From Clostridiales bacterium (GTDB taxonomy: Bacteria > Bacillota > Clostridia > Saccharofermentanales > Saccharofermentanaceae), in NCBI GenBank assembly GCA_017617935.1, contig JAFZVF010000043.1, forward strand, positions 1 through 32,336: a stretch of 32,336 nucleotides of DNA. Direction: 5' to 3'. This document shows, one piece after another, positions 1 to 8,646 of the stretch. How positions within the stretch are numbered: the stretch's first letter is position 1; each line of letters starts with the position of its first letter. A model generated the notes under the pieces. It had not been told where the DNA came from. It made no database searches and worked only from the letters and a program-made list of their open reading frames with translations. The position numbers and the translations under genes are program-made.

Positions 1-1433
1 ACGAGACGGTCGATGCCGTAGCCGATGCCGCCCGTAGGAGGCATGCCGAGCTCCAACGCGTTGAGGAAATCCTCATCGGTATGGTCTGCTTCGTCGTTGC
101 CTGCTTCAGCGGTAGCGTCCTGTGCAGCGAATCTCTCACGCTGGTCGATAGGATCGTTGAGCTCTGAATAAGCGTTGCACATTTCCCACGTGTTGATGAA
201 TAGCTCGAACCTCTCTACCTTGTCCGGAGAGCCCTTCTTTTTCTTGGTAAGAGGGGAGATGGCCAGAGGGTGGTCCATTATGAACGTGGGCTGGAGGAGG
301 TTCTTCTCGCAGTATTCCTCGAAGAAGAGGTTTACGATGTCGCCCTTCGTGTGCCAAGCCTCGTATTCGATGTGGTGCTCTTCAGCGAGCTTCTTGGCTG
401 CCTCGTCGCCTTCTACGGTATCGAAGTCGATGCCGGCATACTTCTTGATCGCGTCGTTCATTGTGAGGCGCTCAAACGGCTTTCCGAAGTCGATCTCAAG
501 ATCACCGTACTTGATGAGCGTCGTGCCGCAGACCTTCTCAGCTACATAACGGAACATGGACTCTGTGAGCTCCATCATGCCGTTGTAGTCTGTATATGCC
601 TGATACAGCTCCATGAGCGTGAACTCAGGGTTGTGGCGCGTGTCCATGCCCTCGTTGCGGAAGACTCTGCCGATCTCGAAGACTCTCTCAAAGCCGCCTA
701 CGAGGAGACGCTTCAGATAGAGCTCCAAAGAGATGCGGAGCTTTAAGTCGATGTCGAGCGCGTTAAAGTGCGTCGTGAACGGTCTTGCCGCTGCGCCGCC
801 GGCGTTGGTGACGAGCAGGGGAGTCTCAACTTCCATGAAGTCCCTGTCAGCGAGGAAGTTCCTGATCTCCTTGATGACCTTGGACCTCTTCTCGAAAGTG
901 TCCTTGACCTGGGGATTGACAATGAGGTCAAGGTATCTCTGACGGTAACGGACCTCGGTGTCCTTGAGGCCCTGATACTTGTTCGGAAGGGGATGGAGGC
1001 ACTTTGCGAGGAGCTTGTAAGCCTTGGTGAGGATGGAAACCTCGCCCTTTTCGGTCATGTAGACCTCACCCTCAACGCCTACGAGGTCGCCGATGTCGAG
1101 GTTCTGCCATGCCGCGTATTCTTCCTCGGGGAGATTGTCGATCTTCGTGAAGATCTGGATCTTGCCTCTCCTGTCGTAGAGGTCGCAGAAGGAGACCTTG
1201 CCCATGCCGCGCTTGGACATGAGACGGCCTGCGACGCGCACGGTCTGGCCCGCGAGGGCTTCATAGTTACCCGTGATCTCTACGGAGTGGTGCGTTACGT
1301 CGTAGGTGAGCTCTTCATAGGGATCCTTGCCGGATTCCTGAAGGGCCTTGAGCTTTTCCATGCGGAACCTTGTCTGTTCCTGGATCTCTTCTGCGCTTAA
1401 CGGTTCTGTGCTTGGTACGAATTTCTTAGCCAT
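1..1433 (-). CDS. lysS: Lysine--tRNA ligase, class II (3' end cut by window edge)
   Basis: Charges tRNA-Lys with lysine in the cytoplasm. About 477 codons are present from an ATG at 1433. The N-terminal part is the OB-fold anticodon-binding domain (VRVAGRLMSKRGMGK near residue 70). The class II catalytic core follows, with motif 2 around residues 245-265 (FEIGRVFRNEGMDTRHNPEF) and motif 3 at the window edge (GGIGYGIDRL). The usual bacterial enzyme is close to 500 residues, so only some 20-30 C-terminal residues are missing. The start codon lies inside the end of greA (8-base overlap), so the two genes are probably translationally coupled and transcribed from the promoter before greA. The order greA-lysS is common in Firmicutes. 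Identification is secure. Confidence 0.97.
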   Translation of the reverse strand, partial: MAKKFVPSTEPLSAEEIQEQTRFRMEKLKALQESGKDPYEELTYDVTHHSVEITGNYEALAGQTVRVAGRLMSKRGMGKVSFCDLYDRRGKIQIFTKIDNLPEEEYAAWQNLDIGDLVGVEGEVYMTEKGEVSILTKAYKLLAKCLHPLPNKYQGLKDTEVRYRQRYLDLIVNPQVKDTFEKRSKVIKEIRNFLADRDFMEVETPLLVTNAGGAAARPFTTHFNALDIDLKLRISLELYLKRLLVGGFERVFEIGRVFRNEGMDTRHNPEFTLMELYQAYTDYNGMMELTESMFRYVAEKVCGTTLIKYGDLEIDFGKPFERLTMNDAIKKYAGIDFDTVEGDEAAKKLAEEHHIEYEAWHTKGDIVNLFFEEYCEKNLLQPTFIMDHPLAISPLTKKKKGSPDKVERFELFINTWEMCNAYSELNDPIDQRERFAAQDATAEAGNDEADHTDEDFLNALELGMPPTGGIGYGIDRL

Positions 1434-1917
1434 TGTTCTTCTCTATCTTAACGATTTTGTACTTGATGATGCCCTTGGGTGCTGAAACTGAAACAGTCTT
1501 GCCCTTCTTCTGGCCGATGATGGCTCTGCCGACGGGAGAGTTCTCGGAGATCCTCTTCTTCTTGAAGTCGACCTCGCTCTCACCAACGAGCTTGTACTTG
1601 AACTCTTCCTTGGTAGCCGTGTTCTGGAGAGTTACATAGGCACCGAGGGAAACCTTGTCGGTGGAAATCTCTGAATCGTCGATGACTTCGACGTTCTTGA
1701 GGATGGCCTCGATCTCTTCGATACGTGCGGCGTTTGAAGCCTGCTCGATCCTGGCTTCCTCATACTCGGAGTTCTCCGAAAGGTCGCCCTGAGCCTTTGC
1801 TTCCATGATCTTATCAGTGATCTCAGCCGTCTTCTCGGTCTTTCTGTAAGCGAGCTCGTTCTGAAGTTCCTCATAACCTTCCTTGGTCATTTGCTTCTTT
1901 AATTGTTCTTCAGCCAT
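1426..1917 (-). CDS. greA: Transcription elongation factor GreA
   Basis: GreA enters the RNA polymerase secondary channel and stimulates cleavage of backtracked transcripts. The 163-residue product matches the usual length of about 158. An N-terminal antiparallel coiled coil (residues 1-80) carries the typical tip segment AKAQGDLSENSEYEEA with the acidic residues that reach the active site. The C-terminal FKBP-like domain ends with NSPVGRAIIGQKKGKTVSV. The start is supported by AAGGAG seven bases upstream. The gene overlaps the start of lysS by 8 bases and has its own promoter-like sequence just after the IMP dehydrogenase stop. Confidence 0.97.
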   Translation of the reverse strand: MAEEQLKKQMTKEGYEELQNELAYRKTEKTAEITDKIMEAKAQGDLSENSEYEEARIEQASNAARIEEIEAILKNVEVIDDSEISTDKVSLGAYVTLQNTATKEEFKYKLVGESEVDFKKKRISENSPVGRAIIGQKKGKTVSVSAPKGIIKYKIVKIEKNNG

Positions 1918-1954
1918 TTTCTGTCTCCTTATAAAGTTCTAAAAAGCCTTGAAT

Positions 1955-1983
1955 ATTTTAATAAGAACCGTGCGCTATTGCAA
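1955..1983 (-). promoter_or_regulatory. Predicted sigma-A promoter of greA-lysS
   Basis: On the minus strand TTGCAA (1978-1983) is followed after 17 bases by TAAAAT (1955-1960), about 37 bases ahead of the greA start codon. It begins immediately beside the guaB stop codon at 1985, and no terminator lies between guaB and greA. Spacing is ideal and the -10 box differs from consensus at one base. This is a sequence prediction only. Confidence 0.55.
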
Positions 1984-1984
1984 A

Positions 1985-3493
1985 TCAGCGCGCCGTTCTG
2001 TCGTTTTCCTTCTGGATGACGTCGTGTGCGCCGCCCTCAACTATCGAGGTGGATGATACGACTACGAGGCGTGCCTTGTTCTGGAATTCCTCGATGGAGG
2101 AGGAGCCGCAGGAGCACATTGTCGCCTTGACCTTTGCAAGGGAGGTCTCTACGCCGTCCTTGAGGGAGCCTGCGTAAGGAACGTATGAGTCAACGCCTTC
2201 CTCGAAAGCCATCTTGCCGCCCTTGCCGCCGTCGTCGTAACGCTGCCAGTTCCTTGCACGGTTGGATCCTTCTCCCCAGTACTCTTTTACGTAAGAGCCG
2301 TTAACGAGGAGCTTTCTCGTAGGGGACTCGTCGAACCTTGCGAAATATCTTCCGAGCATGAGGAAGTCAGCGCCCATGGCGAGAGCCAGAGCCATGTGAT
2401 AGTCGTGAACGATGCCGCCGTCGGAGCAAAGGGGAATGTAAACGCCCGTCTCCTTGAAGTACTTGTCACGCTCTTCTGCGACTGCGAGTACGGCGGAAGC
2501 CTGGCCGCAGCCGATGCCCTTCTGCTCACGCGTGATGCAGATGGAGCCGCCGCCGATGCCGATCTTGATGAAGTCAGCGCCGCAGTCTGCGAGGAACCTG
2601 AAGCCCTCGGCGTCAACGACGTTGCCTGCGCCTACGATCGCGTCAGGATAGTTTTCCTTGCACCACTTGAGAGCGCGCTCCTGCCATACGGAGAAGCCGT
2701 CGGAACTGTCGAGGCAGAGGACGTCCGCGCCTGCTTCGATGAGGGCGGGAACACGCTCTGCGTAGTCTCTTGTGTTGATTCCGGCGCCGACGATGAGCTT
2801 CTTTTCAGCGTCGAGGAGCTCGTTCGGGTTTGCCTTGTGGAAGTCGTAGTCCTTACGGAAGACGAGACCTACGAGGCGGCCGGTGTTGTCTACGATGGGG
2901 AGCTGGTTGATCTTGTTGTCCCAGATGATGTCATTTGCTTCCTTGAGGGACGTGCCTTCGGGAGCGGTAACGAGTTTCTCGATGGGGGTCATGAACTCGC
3001 TGACCTTTGTATCAAGAGACATTCTGCTTACGCGGTAGTCACGCGTCGTAACGAGGCCTAAGAGCTTGCCGGTCTTTGTACCGTCTTCCGTAACGGCTGC
3101 AGTGCCGTGTCCGGTCTTCTCGTGGAGCTCCAAAACTTTCTCAAGGGTGTCGTCAGGAGAGAGGTTTGAGTCGGACTCAACGATGCCGGCCTTGTATTTC
3201 TTGACCTTCCTGATCATGTCGCACTGTGATTCGATCGACTGTGACTGGAATACGAAGGACAGACCGCCGCAGCGTGCCAATGCTATTGCCATGCCGTCGT
3301 CACTTACGGACTGCATGACCGCTGACACCATGGGGATGTTGATCTTAAGCCTTGATTCCTCCTGTCCCTTTCTGTACTTTGCCACAGGCGCTGAAAGGTC
3401 TACCTTGTCCGGTGTGTTTTCTTCCGTCGTGAGATTAGGGACGAGAAGATACTCTGAAAACGTACGTGATTCCTGCTCGAAAATCTTTGCCAT
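1985..3493 (-). CDS. guaB: IMP dehydrogenase, Tritrichomonas-like subtype
   Basis: Oxidises IMP to XMP with NAD, the committed step of guanine nucleotide synthesis. The 502-residue protein has a split TIM barrel with two CBS domains (about residues 105-220). The active-site loop [13 protein letters not shown] holds the catalytic Cys319. Asp261 (CLDSSDGFS), the Arg418-Tyr419 pair (NWQRYDDGG) and the [12 protein letters not shown] flap are all present. From memory, length, residue numbering and long stretches match the IMP dehydrogenase of the protozoan Tritrichomonas foetus much better than the common bacterial form, whose loop reads roughly GPGSICTTR and is followed by GVGVPQ. The start has a G-rich Shine-Dalgarno (AAGGGGG). 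It appears to be its own transcription unit with a promoter at 3528-3558. Confidence 0.96.
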   Translation of the reverse strand: MAKIFEQESRTFSEYLLVPNLTTEENTPDKVDLSAPVAKYRKGQEESRLKINIPMVSAVMQSVSDDGMAIALARCGGLSFVFQSQSIESQCDMIRKVKKYKAGIVESDSNLSPDDTLEKVLELHEKTGHGTAAVTEDGTKTGKLLGLVTTRDYRVSRMSLDTKVSEFMTPIEKLVTAPEGTSLKEANDIIWDNKINQLPIVDNTGRLVGLVFRKDYDFHKANPNELLDAEKKLIVGAGINTRDYAERVPALIEAGADVLCLDSSDGFSVWQERALKWCKENYPDAIVGAGNVVDAEGFRFLADCGADFIKIGIGGGSICITREQKGIGCGQASAVLAVAEERDKYFKETGVYIPLCSDGGIVHDYHMALALAMGADFLMLGRYFARFDESPTRKLLVNGSYVKEYWGEGSNRARNWQRYDDGGKGGKMAFEEGVDSYVPYAGSLKDGVETSLAKVKATMCSCGSSSIEEFQNKARLVVVSSTSIVEGGAHDVIQKENDRTAR

Positions 3494-3527
3494 GTTTTGA
3501 CCCCCTTGAAAAAGATATAATTTATAA

Positions 3528-3558
3528 ATATTAGCATAAAGACGCTGATATGTCGCAA
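3528..3558 (-). promoter_or_regulatory. Predicted promoter of guaB (extended -10)
   Basis: On the minus strand, TAATAT (3528-3533) is preceded by TG at the extended -10 position (3535-3536), with a weak TTGCGA (3553-3558) 19 bases further up. The spacing is long, so the extended -10 would have to carry recognition. The start codon is about 35 bases downstream. No guanine riboswitch-like structure was recognised in the short leader. Confidence 0.4.
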
Positions 3559-3600
3559 GAAAAATAGGACAATTTCAGCCTGTTTCAGGAGCAATTTGTA

Positions 3601-3637
3601 TAAAAAAGACCCGCGCGGGATTTTTCCTGCACGGGCC
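3601..3637 (-). terminator. Rho-independent terminator after the zinc-ribbon gene
   Basis: A ten-pair stem (3610-3619 with 3626-3635, one mismatch and one wobble) is closed by a six-base A-rich loop. Read on the minus strand it is followed by a run of T (the A-run at 3602-3607). It lies about 30 bases past the stop of the gene ending at 3665 and separates the glgP unit from guaB. Confidence 0.85.
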
Positions 3638-3664
3638 TTGTAAATCTGGATTGTCAGGGAAGGA

Positions 3665-4126
3665 TCATTCGCCTGCTTCCTCGGGTGCGATGGGCGCGGG
3701 AGCGGCCTCTTCAGCCTCTACGGCCGGAGCGGGAGCAGCCACGGGCATCTCTGAAGGAGGAGTCGCGCATGCGTTCGGAGGAGCGATGACGTCGGCGGGA
3801 ACCGCGTCGTCGTCAGCGAACCTGGCGCCGCACTTGAAGCAGAAAGCGTTAGCAAGCTGGTTCTCGGTGCTGCAGATCGCGCACTTCTTGAGGCCCTTTT
3901 CCCTGAGGATCTTTATGTTGAGCTCCTCGATCTCCTTGTAGATGTTGGAGATGGATTCGCAACGTGCATTGATGTCCTTGGTGACGTCAATGTTCATGTC
4001 CTTGTACTGACCATAGTAAAGATGACCTATCTCGTCGTAATACTTGCAGATGGTATGCTTTTTCTCGTCGATCATCTTCTGGAAATTGGCTATGTTCTTA
4101 CCCTTCTGGTCCTGGAAAATCGGCAT
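3665..4126 (-). CDS. Small coiled-coil zinc-ribbon protein, function unknown
   Basis: A 153-residue soluble protein without signal peptide or membrane segment. Residues 1-78 are predicted helical and charged, probably a coiled coil. A single zinc ribbon follows (Cys82-x2-Cys85 and Cys96-x2-Cys99, in CAIC and CFKC). The tail is an Ala/Pro/Glu-rich low-complexity stretch. The ribbon resembles those at the N-termini of the solenoid proteins at 9948 and 12274, but this protein lacks their membrane segment and repeats. The Shine-Dalgarno GGGAGG is strong. It starts 43 bases after the glgP stop and is followed by a clear terminator, so it probably shares the glgP transcript, possibly with an extra internal promoter (4156). 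I do not recognise a named family. Confidence 0.85.
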   Translation of the reverse strand: MPIFQDQKGKNIANFQKMIDEKKHTICKYYDEIGHLYYGQYKDMNIDVTKDINARCESISNIYKEIEELNIKILREKGLKKCAICSTENQLANAFCFKCGARFADDDAVPADVIAPPNACATPPSEMPVAAPAPAVEAEEAAPAPIAPEEAGE

Positions 4127-4155
4127 TTAAGTCACCTCCCTTAAATAGTTTTTAC

Positions 4156-4161
4156 ATTATA
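4156..4161 (-). promoter_or_regulatory. Possible internal -10 box before the zinc-ribbon gene
   Basis: A perfect TATAAT on the minus strand sits in the 43-base gap between glgP and the zinc-ribbon gene, 29 bases ahead of its start codon. No good -35 hexamer is visible in the glgP 3' end at the right distance, so this may be chance in an AT-rich gap. Confidence 0.3.
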
Positions 4162-4169
4162 CTACAAAA

Positions 4170-6551
4170 TCAGATCTTCTGCGGCTTAATGTTCCAGATG
4201 CCCTCAGCATACTCCTTGATGGTCCTGTCTGAAGAGAACTTGCCGGAGTTGCAGATGTTGACCCAGCACATCCTTGCCCACTTGAGCTCGTCCTTGTAGT
4301 CCATGTACATCCTGTCGCGCGTCTTCCTGTAGTCGTCGAAGTCGCCAAGGACGTAGTAAGGATCGCCGGGCTGCCAGTTGGAGCCGTAGATGAGGCCGTT
4401 GAACAGGTCATTGAACATTCCTGAGCCCTCGTCGTTGAAAGAGCCGTCGGTAAGCCTGTCGAGGCACTTCTTGAGGTCGGGGATGTTCTCATACTGCCAC
4501 TTCGGGTTGTAGTAAGCCTTTGTGGCGGCCATGTCCTGTGCGCGGCACCCGAAGATGTAGATGTTGTCGTCGCCTACGCAGTCAGCGATCTCGACGTTTG
4601 CACCGTCAAGGGTACCGAGGGTTACGGCACCGTTCATCATGAACTTCATGTTGCCCGTACCGGAAGCCTCGAGGCCTGCAGTGGAGATCTGCTCTGAAAC
4701 GTCAGCGGCAGGGAACATCTTCTCGCCGACTGAAACGTTGTAGTTCTCGACGAATGCGACCTTGAGCTTGCCCTTCATCGCGGGATCGCCATCGATGAGC
4801 TTTGCGATCTCGTTGATGAACTTGATGATCGCCTTTGCGCGGAAGTAGCCGGGAGCGGCCTTTGCGGCGAACAGGATCGTTATCGGAGGCATGCCGAGCT
4901 TCGGATTCTCCTTGAGCCTGTCGTAGAGGTTAAGCGCATAGAGGGCGTTGAGGAGCTGTCTCTTGTATTCGTGGAGACGCTTGATCTGGATGTCGAAGCA
5001 GGAGTTCGGGTTGAGCTCGATGCCCCTGGTCTTCTTGAGATATTCGGAGAAGAGCTTCTTGTTGCCCTTCTTGATCTCGATGAAGCGCTTCATGACCTTG
5101 TCGTCATCCTTGTACTTCTCAAGCTTCTTGAGCTGGTCGAGGTCCGTGACCCACTTGTCGTTTCCGAGGAGCTCGGTGATGAGGGCGGAAAGTGCGGGAT
5201 CGCAAGCCCTGAGCCATCTTCTCGGGGTAACGCCGTTGGTCTTGTTGGAGAACTTCTCGGGATAGATTCCGTACCAGTCCTTGAGCGTCTCGTTCTTGAG
5301 GATGTCCGTGTGGAGGGCTGCAACGCCGTTTACGGAGTGAGAGCCGTAGATCGCGAGCCATGCCATGTGGATCTTGCCGTCAGCCAAAGGAGACATGCGG
5401 TCGATGAGCTCTGAATAGAGGCCTGCCTCGTACATCTGGGCGCGGAACTGGTTGTTGATGCCCTCGATGATCTCGTAGATCCTCGGGAAGAGGAAGCGGA
5501 AGATGGAGATGTCCCACTTCTCAAGAGCTTCAGCCATGATCGTGTGGTTGGTGTAAGCAAACGTTGCCTTTACGATCTCCCATGCCTCGGTCCACTCGAT
5601 TCCGTTCTCGTCGACCAGGAGCCTCATGAGCTCGGGGATCGCGACTACCGGATGGGTGTCGTTGAGCTGGATGGAGTTGTACTTTGCGAAATCGTGCAGA
5701 TCATTGCCGTGATATTTCTTGTAACGGTAGATGATGTCCTGGAGGGACGCTGAAACGAAGAAGTACTGCTGTCTTACACGGAGGACCTTTCCGTCGTAGG
5801 AAGTGTCGTTAGGGTAGAGGACCCTCCAGATGTCCTGGACGCGGTTCCTCTCGATGACTGCGTCGTCGAAACGCTGTGAATTGAAGAGGTTGAAGTCGAA
5901 TTCCTGTGCAGGCTCAGCCTTCCAGAGCCTTAAGAGGTTGACGTTCTTCGTGCCGTAGCCCGTGATGGGAAGATCACAGGGGATCGCCCATACGTCGATG
6001 TCCTGATAGTGGACCTTGACCTTGCGGTCGTATCTCGGAACGATGAACGGATAGCCGTGCTCCATCCAGGAGTCAGGATATTCGTGCTGGAAGCCGTTCT
6101 CGATGGCCTGTCTGAAGAGGCCGTAACGGTAAAGGATGCCGTAGCCCGTGACGGGGAGGTTGAGCGTCGCGCATGAATCAAGGAAGCATGCCGCAAGACG
6201 GCCAAGACCGCCGTTTCCGAGCGCCGGGTCAGTCTCTTCTTCGAGAATGTCGGTGATATTGAGTCCGAAGGAAGCAAGCGCGTCCTTGGCCTGGTCGTAA
6301 ATGCCTAAGTTTACGAGGTTGTTGAGCATCGAACGGCCTTCGAGGAACTCTGCGGAGAAGTAGTGGGCCTGTCTGCCCTTGTTGTACTTCTGCCTGGTTG
6401 CCATCCAATTCTCTGAAATGAGTTCAACGATCGACTTTGCGAGCGCCGTCCAATAATCCTTGGGTGTTGCCTGCTCAAGGCTCATACCGGTCTCAGCCCT
6501 GACGTGCGACTGCATCATTGATTCAAGCTGTTTTGCAGTAACTGTTGCCAT
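4170..6551 (-). CDS. glgP: Glycogen/maltodextrin phosphorylase
   Basis: Releases glucose 1-phosphate from alpha-1,4-glucans using pyridoxal phosphate. The 793-residue length is normal for the GT35 family. The protein carries the N-terminal hallmark HYFSAEFLEGRS, the glycine-rich LGNGGLGRLAACFLDS, the substrate-loop region QLNDTHPVVAIPELMR, and the cofactor site EASGTGNMKFMMNGA with Lys636 as the predicted Schiff-base lysine. There is no obvious Shine-Dalgarno before ATG 6551. The 5' region instead carries a GC-rich hairpin (GGCGG with CCGCC) 15-30 bases upstream, which could affect translation. A good extended -10 promoter precedes it. Together with the cellulase and sugar-uptake genes it fits storage or use of intracellular glucan. 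Confidence 0.97.
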   Translation of the reverse strand: MATVTAKQLESMMQSHVRAETGMSLEQATPKDYWTALAKSIVELISENWMATRQKYNKGRQAHYFSAEFLEGRSMLNNLVNLGIYDQAKDALASFGLNITDILEEETDPALGNGGLGRLAACFLDSCATLNLPVTGYGILYRYGLFRQAIENGFQHEYPDSWMEHGYPFIVPRYDRKVKVHYQDIDVWAIPCDLPITGYGTKNVNLLRLWKAEPAQEFDFNLFNSQRFDDAVIERNRVQDIWRVLYPNDTSYDGKVLRVRQQYFFVSASLQDIIYRYKKYHGNDLHDFAKYNSIQLNDTHPVVAIPELMRLLVDENGIEWTEAWEIVKATFAYTNHTIMAEALEKWDISIFRFLFPRIYEIIEGINNQFRAQMYEAGLYSELIDRMSPLADGKIHMAWLAIYGSHSVNGVAALHTDILKNETLKDWYGIYPEKFSNKTNGVTPRRWLRACDPALSALITELLGNDKWVTDLDQLKKLEKYKDDDKVMKRFIEIKKGNKKLFSEYLKKTRGIELNPNSCFDIQIKRLHEYKRQLLNALYALNLYDRLKENPKLGMPPITILFAAKAAPGYFRAKAIIKFINEIAKLIDGDPAMKGKLKVAFVENYNVSVGEKMFPAADVSEQISTAGLEASGTGNMKFMMNGAVTLGTLDGANVEIADCVGDDNIYIFGCRAQDMAATKAYYNPKWQYENIPDLKKCLDRLTDGSFNDEGSGMFNDLFNGLIYGSNWQPGDPYYVLGDFDDYRKTRDRMYMDYKDELKWARMCWVNICNSGKFSSDRTIKEYAEGIWNIKPQKI

Positions 6552-6609
6552 TTTTCAATACTTCGGCGGCTGTTTCCGCCTACTGCCCTCTCTAAAAAGT
6601 ACATGTGTA

Positions 6610-6638
6610 ATTTTAGCAATGTAGAGGGCAAAACTCAA
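6610..6638 (-). promoter_or_regulatory. Predicted promoter of glgP with flanking inverted repeat
   Basis: On the minus strand TTGAGT (6633-6638) and TAAAAT (6610-6615) are separated by 17 bases, and TG stands at the extended -10 position. A 7-base inverted repeat, GCCCTCT (6623-6629, minus-strand reading) with AGAGGGC (6585-6591), flanks the -10 box and the start point. Only the downstream arm would be transcribed, so it would act, if at all, as a DNA operator rather than an RNA hairpin. Confidence 0.5.
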
Positions 6639-6642
6639 TTTT

Positions 6643-6671
6643 TTGGCGAAAAACTAACAAAATGATAATAA
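6643..6671 (+). promoter_or_regulatory. Possible promoter of the prepilin peptidase operon
   Basis: TTGGCG (6643-6648), a 17-base spacer and TAATAA (6666-6671) point toward the plus-strand operon, divergent from the glgP promoter a few bases away. Both boxes are imperfect. If real, transcription would start near 6678, which excludes the earliest possible start codon (6662) of the next gene. Confidence 0.3.
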
Positions 6672-6721
6672 TTTTAACAATGGGTTTGCAGAAGGTCCCT
6701 TTTTATATTAAACTCACCTTT

Positions 6722-7627
6722 ATGATTTTAATGAATCCAGTGACTCTCATCTTAGGGATCGTTTGCGCGGTCGTTCTCGGTGCGGGCTTCGGCTTGGCTC
6801 TCACCTGGCTTTTCGGAAAATTCCCCGAAAAATGGCTCCAGGACTACGACGTAAAGGAGACTGACCCTAATTACCGCATCTCCAAGAGGATGAGATGGGT
6901 GCCCGAGGGCGTTGCAGCTTGCGTCATCTGCGCCATCTGCTACGTTGTGGCCGTCGTTTTCTGCGGAAACTCCTACATCACGACCTTCAAGCCCCTTCAT
7001 TTGCTGGTCATCGTGCTCCTGATCCCCGACCTCGTGCTCGTCATGATGTCGGACAAGCTAAACAGGATAATTCCCGACCAGTTTTCGGTCTACATCGCCC
7101 TGGTCGGCGTCATTTCGATAGTTTCAGACCTCACCGAAGGCTCCGTATGGTTTACACCTGAGGCCAAGTGGTACATGCCGCTGCTCAACAAGATAATCGC
7201 TTCCGTCGTCGGAGGCGGAGTCGTCTGGCTCATCGGCATCGTTTCGATTACCTTCTTCGGCAAGGAGAGCATCGGAATGGGCGACATGAGGCTTCTTTTC
7301 GCGACTGGACTCATCACGGGATGCTACGGCATCATCGTTCTCATTTACGTGGCGATCTTCACGGCGCTCATCTGGGCAATCCCTCTCCTCGTCAGAAAGA
7401 GAAGGAGGATCAGGCAGGAAGAGGCCGAGATCGCGGCGTCTCCGGATCCCAGAAAGGCCCGTCTCGAGCTTCAGAGGAAGAAGGCCGCGATCCATTTTGC
7501 CGAAGATCCCGATTACATGGCGTTTGGACCGTTCCTGGCCCTCGGATGCGGCGTTTTCTGCATCATGGAGCCCTTCTTTTTTGAGAGGATGATCGGAACC
7601 ATCACCATTCTCGGAGTGCGTTTCTGA
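6722..7627 (+). CDS. Prepilin peptidase, A24 family (type IV leader peptidase)
   Basis: A membrane aspartyl protease that would cleave class III signal peptides of type IV pilin-like proteins. Two aspartate motifs are visible: SDKLNRIIPDQF, matching the D-x5-IPD signature, and GMGDMRLLFATG, matching GxGDxK/R. A FGPFLALG motif near the C-terminus is also typical. Seven or so hydrophobic segments are present. The first, right after the start, shows no zinc-binding N-methylation domain, so it is a peptidase-only type. The start is uncertain: ATG at 6662, 6680, 6722 and 6731 share the frame and none has a clear Shine-Dalgarno. I chose 6722 because it places the first membrane helix near the N-terminus. 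The stop overlaps the next start by one base. No pilin gene is visible in the window. Confidence 0.85.
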   Translation: MILMNPVTLILGIVCAVVLGAGFGLALTWLFGKFPEKWLQDYDVKETDPNYRISKRMRWVPEGVAACVICAICYVVAVVFCGNSYITTFKPLHLLVIVLLIPDLVLVMMSDKLNRIIPDQFSVYIALVGVISIVSDLTEGSVWFTPEAKWYMPLLNKIIASVVGGGVVWLIGIVSITFFGKESIGMGDMRLLFATGLITGCYGIIVLIYVAIFTALIWAIPLLVRKRRRIRQEEAEIAASPDPRKARLELQRKKAAIHFAEDPDYMAFGPFLALGCGVFCIMEPFFFERMIGTITILGVRF

Positions 7628-8646
7628 TGAGCGCTCCGGCTTCGGACAAAAACGTTTCCCGCAGGGCGTTTGGCGTTCCACACCCGTTCAACTGGGGCTA
7701 TTCGTTCATTTTTGCCGCTTTGGGCACCGTATTCGTCATGGCGCTCGCAAAGGTTGTCTTTGACGCGGGGATCCTTGAGTTTTCAACCACTTCGACCATC
7801 GGCTGCGGCCTCATCACGGTGCTTCTGACGACGATCGCGCTCATGTTCCCGGCAGTATTCATTCCGGGAAGGAACGGAAGGGACATATCCGGAAGGTACA
7901 CGGGAGGCGGAACCCTCTTAATGTCGTTTCTTTCCGGCCTGGCGATCTTTCTCGTCAGGGCGTCATTCCGCAACATCTTTACCTATCTTTGGTTAAGGCT
8001 TGGCAATTCCGTCGTGTTTCCGGCGCTGTTTTCATACGCGTCAGACAACTCTAAGGCCACGGTCGCTTTGCAGCTCCTGACCGATTCCTTCGTCCCGGCT
8101 CTGGGCATCTCGCTGTTCTTTTATGGCCTTCTCTGGTTGGGAATCAGGAATGACGACCAGAACCTGGCCTATTTCGTGATCCCGTTCCTGCTCTGCCTTT
8201 ATTCGCTCAATTTCCCGGACCTTCCGGCGACCCTTGTCACGGGAGTCTGGCTCTGCAGGGTCAGAAAGGACTCGGGCAACGTCTGGGGCCCCTTCCTCTG
8301 CCTCGCGGGAAGCAGGCTTTTCGGGTTCCTTTTGAAGGGCGTCGTAGAAGAGGTCGACCTCACGACTTTGAGGACCTACAGCGACATGCCCACGACGTTC
8401 TTTTTCTCGGCGCTTCCGGCAGTCATCGTCGCGGTCATCATATTCGCGTTCTTCAGGAAGATCCTTGGCGACTTCCACAACTCGTACAACGCGGACGTGT
8501 ATGGCGAAGAGGGCAGCAAGTACAGCGTCGGCGACGACACGCGCAGGGTCGACAGATTCAGGGCAGGTTTTAACATTCCTTTCTTTATGGGTGTTATAAT
8601 ATTCATTGGACTTTGGGTATTGATGTTTAAAGGAATCAGGCTATGA
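7627..8646 (+). CDS. Polytopic membrane protein, function unknown
   Basis: A 339-residue protein with about eight hydrophobic segments (for example around residues 24-45, 58-79, 95-113, 150-175 and the last 20). Loops between them are short, and a hydrophilic stretch of about 45 residues precedes the last helix. I recognise no family. The VVEEVDL segment recalls the glutamate pair of CPBP proteases but lacks the following arginine and matching histidine context. The start codon overlaps the prepilin peptidase stop, and the stop overlaps the next start by four bases (ATGA), so all three membrane proteins are probably translated together and may act together. Confidence 0.8.
   Translation: MSAPASDKNVSRRAFGVPHPFNWGYSFIFAALGTVFVMALAKVVFDAGILEFSTTSTIGCGLITVLLTTIALMFPAVFIPGRNGRDISGRYTGGGTLLMSFLSGLAIFLVRASFRNIFTYLWLRLGNSVVFPALFSYASDNSKATVALQLLTDSFVPALGISLFFYGLLWLGIRNDDQNLAYFVIPFLLCLYSLNFPDLPATLVTGVWLCRVRKDSGNVWGPFLCLAGSRLFGFLLKGVVEEVDLTTLRTYSDMPTTFFFSALPAVIVAVIIFAFFRKILGDFHNSYNADVYGEEGSKYSVGDDTRRVDRFRAGFNIPFFMGVIIFIGLWVLMFKGIRL

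Noticed and set aside
7627..8646. CPBP-type intramembrane protease
   Set aside because: The Glu-Glu pair lacks the following arginine and no conserved histidine motifs follow in later helices.
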